From contig NZ_PENI01000001.1 in assembly GCF_003688995.1 (NCBI RefSeq), positions 248,001-312,000 of the forward strand: a stretch of 64,000 nucleotides of DNA, in the 5' to 3' direction. The notes beneath the pieces were generated by a model. The model was not told the DNA's origin, made no database searches, and saw only the letters and a list, made by a program, of their open reading frames with translations. A program made the position numbers and the translations under genes. This DNA comes from Streptomyces shenzhenensis. Its GTDB lineage: Bacteria > Actinomycetota > Actinomycetes > Streptomycetales > Streptomycetaceae. This document shows, in pieces, positions 63,581 through 64,000 of this stretch (the first letter of the stretch is position 1; each line of letters begins with the position of its first letter).

Positions 63581-64000
63581 GGCTCGCTCGTCTCTCCGAG
63601 TACGGAACAGGGGCCTTCAGGTAATGAGGATTTGAAGAAACCTTGTGGCAGTGGGGTGCCGGGACCGACGCGCGAGATCGGCGTCTGGAATCGGACGGCT
63701 GTACCCTACAAAATCATTTCCGGTCCCGTCCGGGGTGGCCCACCCCGAGGTGCCCGTCCTCGGGGAATCGGCCACCGCGGGAACCGGCCGTCGAAAAGGC
63801 CCGCCCCTCTTGCGAGTTCTCCGACCGGAGAGCTTTACAGTTCTGGTGCCGGCGCCGCTTTGCCCTGCCGCCGCTTCCGACGCCGTCCGTCCGACCGATC
63901 ACCCGTCCGACCGACCGTTCGACCGTTCCGCCCGTCCGACCGCTCCGTCCGACCCTTCCGCCCGGCCGACCGTGTGGGCCGTGTGACCCTTCGCCGCCGA
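63581..64000. other. Region upstream of eccD with short tandem repeats
   Basis: The 420 bp to the window edge hold no convincing gene. An AT-rich patch at 63690-63720 (TACAAAATCATTTCC) may carry the eccD promoter. The right end (63883-63972) is a run of imperfect GTCCGACCG and GTTCGACC units. The end of the region may belong to a gene outside the window. Confidence 0.5.
63883..63972. repeat. Imperfect GTCCGACCG tandem repeats
   Basis: At least eight variants of the 8-10-bp unit CCGTCCGACC/CCGTTCGACC occur in 90 bp. It could be an array of regulator half-sites or simple-sequence drift. Confidence 0.6.

Overview
The window is high-GC actinobacterial DNA, almost certainly from a Streptomyces chromosome. 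Codon third positions are strongly G/C, GTG and TTG starts are common, the T-run-free hairpins are typical of the genus, and the gene families (SpoIIE/PAS/GAF phosphatase, anti-sigma-type ATPase, b558-type succinate dehydrogenase, Streptomyces-style type VII secretion genes) all point the same way.

Left part (1-31 kb), mostly housekeeping. A partial PIN toxin and its ribbon-helix-helix antitoxin sit at the edge. A five-gene peptide ABC transporter operon follows (lipoprotein, two permeases, two ATPases, all minus strand), then typA/bipA, an orphan family-5 solute-binding lipoprotein, and a plus-strand cluster made of a small coiled-coil gene and three succinate dehydrogenase/fumarate reductase genes (cytochrome b, flavoprotein, iron-sulphur protein). 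Next come a TPM-family membrane protein lacking its TPM domain, a PAS-GAF-SpoIIE-ATPase phosphatase, a small ATPase, a Nudix hydrolase, a SPOR protein, a GntR/UTRA regulator, a DUF4190/septum-formation-type protein, a serpin, a membrane-anchored ricin-type lectin, and a 1018-residue protein with an ADP-ribosyltransferase-like C-terminus.

Right part (30.6-63.6 kb) is a type VII (ESX) secretion locus on the minus strand. In transcription order: eccD, eccB, two WXG100 genes (EsxB- and EsxA-like), a 157-residue associated protein, a 1183-residue WXG protein with a long coiled coil and 9-residue PDG repeats, a YbaB-like protein, a third WXG-motif gene, a single 22.7-kb gene encoding a 7568-residue protein, and an SseB-like associated protein whose start overlaps the giant gene's stop. 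EccC, EccE and MycP are not in the window.

The most interesting object is the 7568-residue protein. It begins like a type VII secreted toxin (WXG/CpnT-like N-terminus). It has a degenerate OTU-like domain internally and another at its C-terminus, two OmpA-like domains, and three long modules. Each module carries one His-Gly...Cys-Trp pair with exactly 47 residues between His and Cys (His4341/Cys4388, His5312/Cys5359, His6802/Cys6849), flanked by sister repeats that have lost the Cys. I infer three caspase/CHAT-like cysteine-protease-like centres in one secreted polypeptide.

A second notable feature is a pair of about 200-bp MITE-like elements with 19-bp terminal inverted repeats, at 6.9 kb and 54.1 kb. 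The second sits exactly between the third WXG gene and the giant gene. Its target-site copy holds the WXG gene's stop codon and its end holds the giant gene's Shine-Dalgarno sequence, so it has rewired an apparently coupled gene pair.
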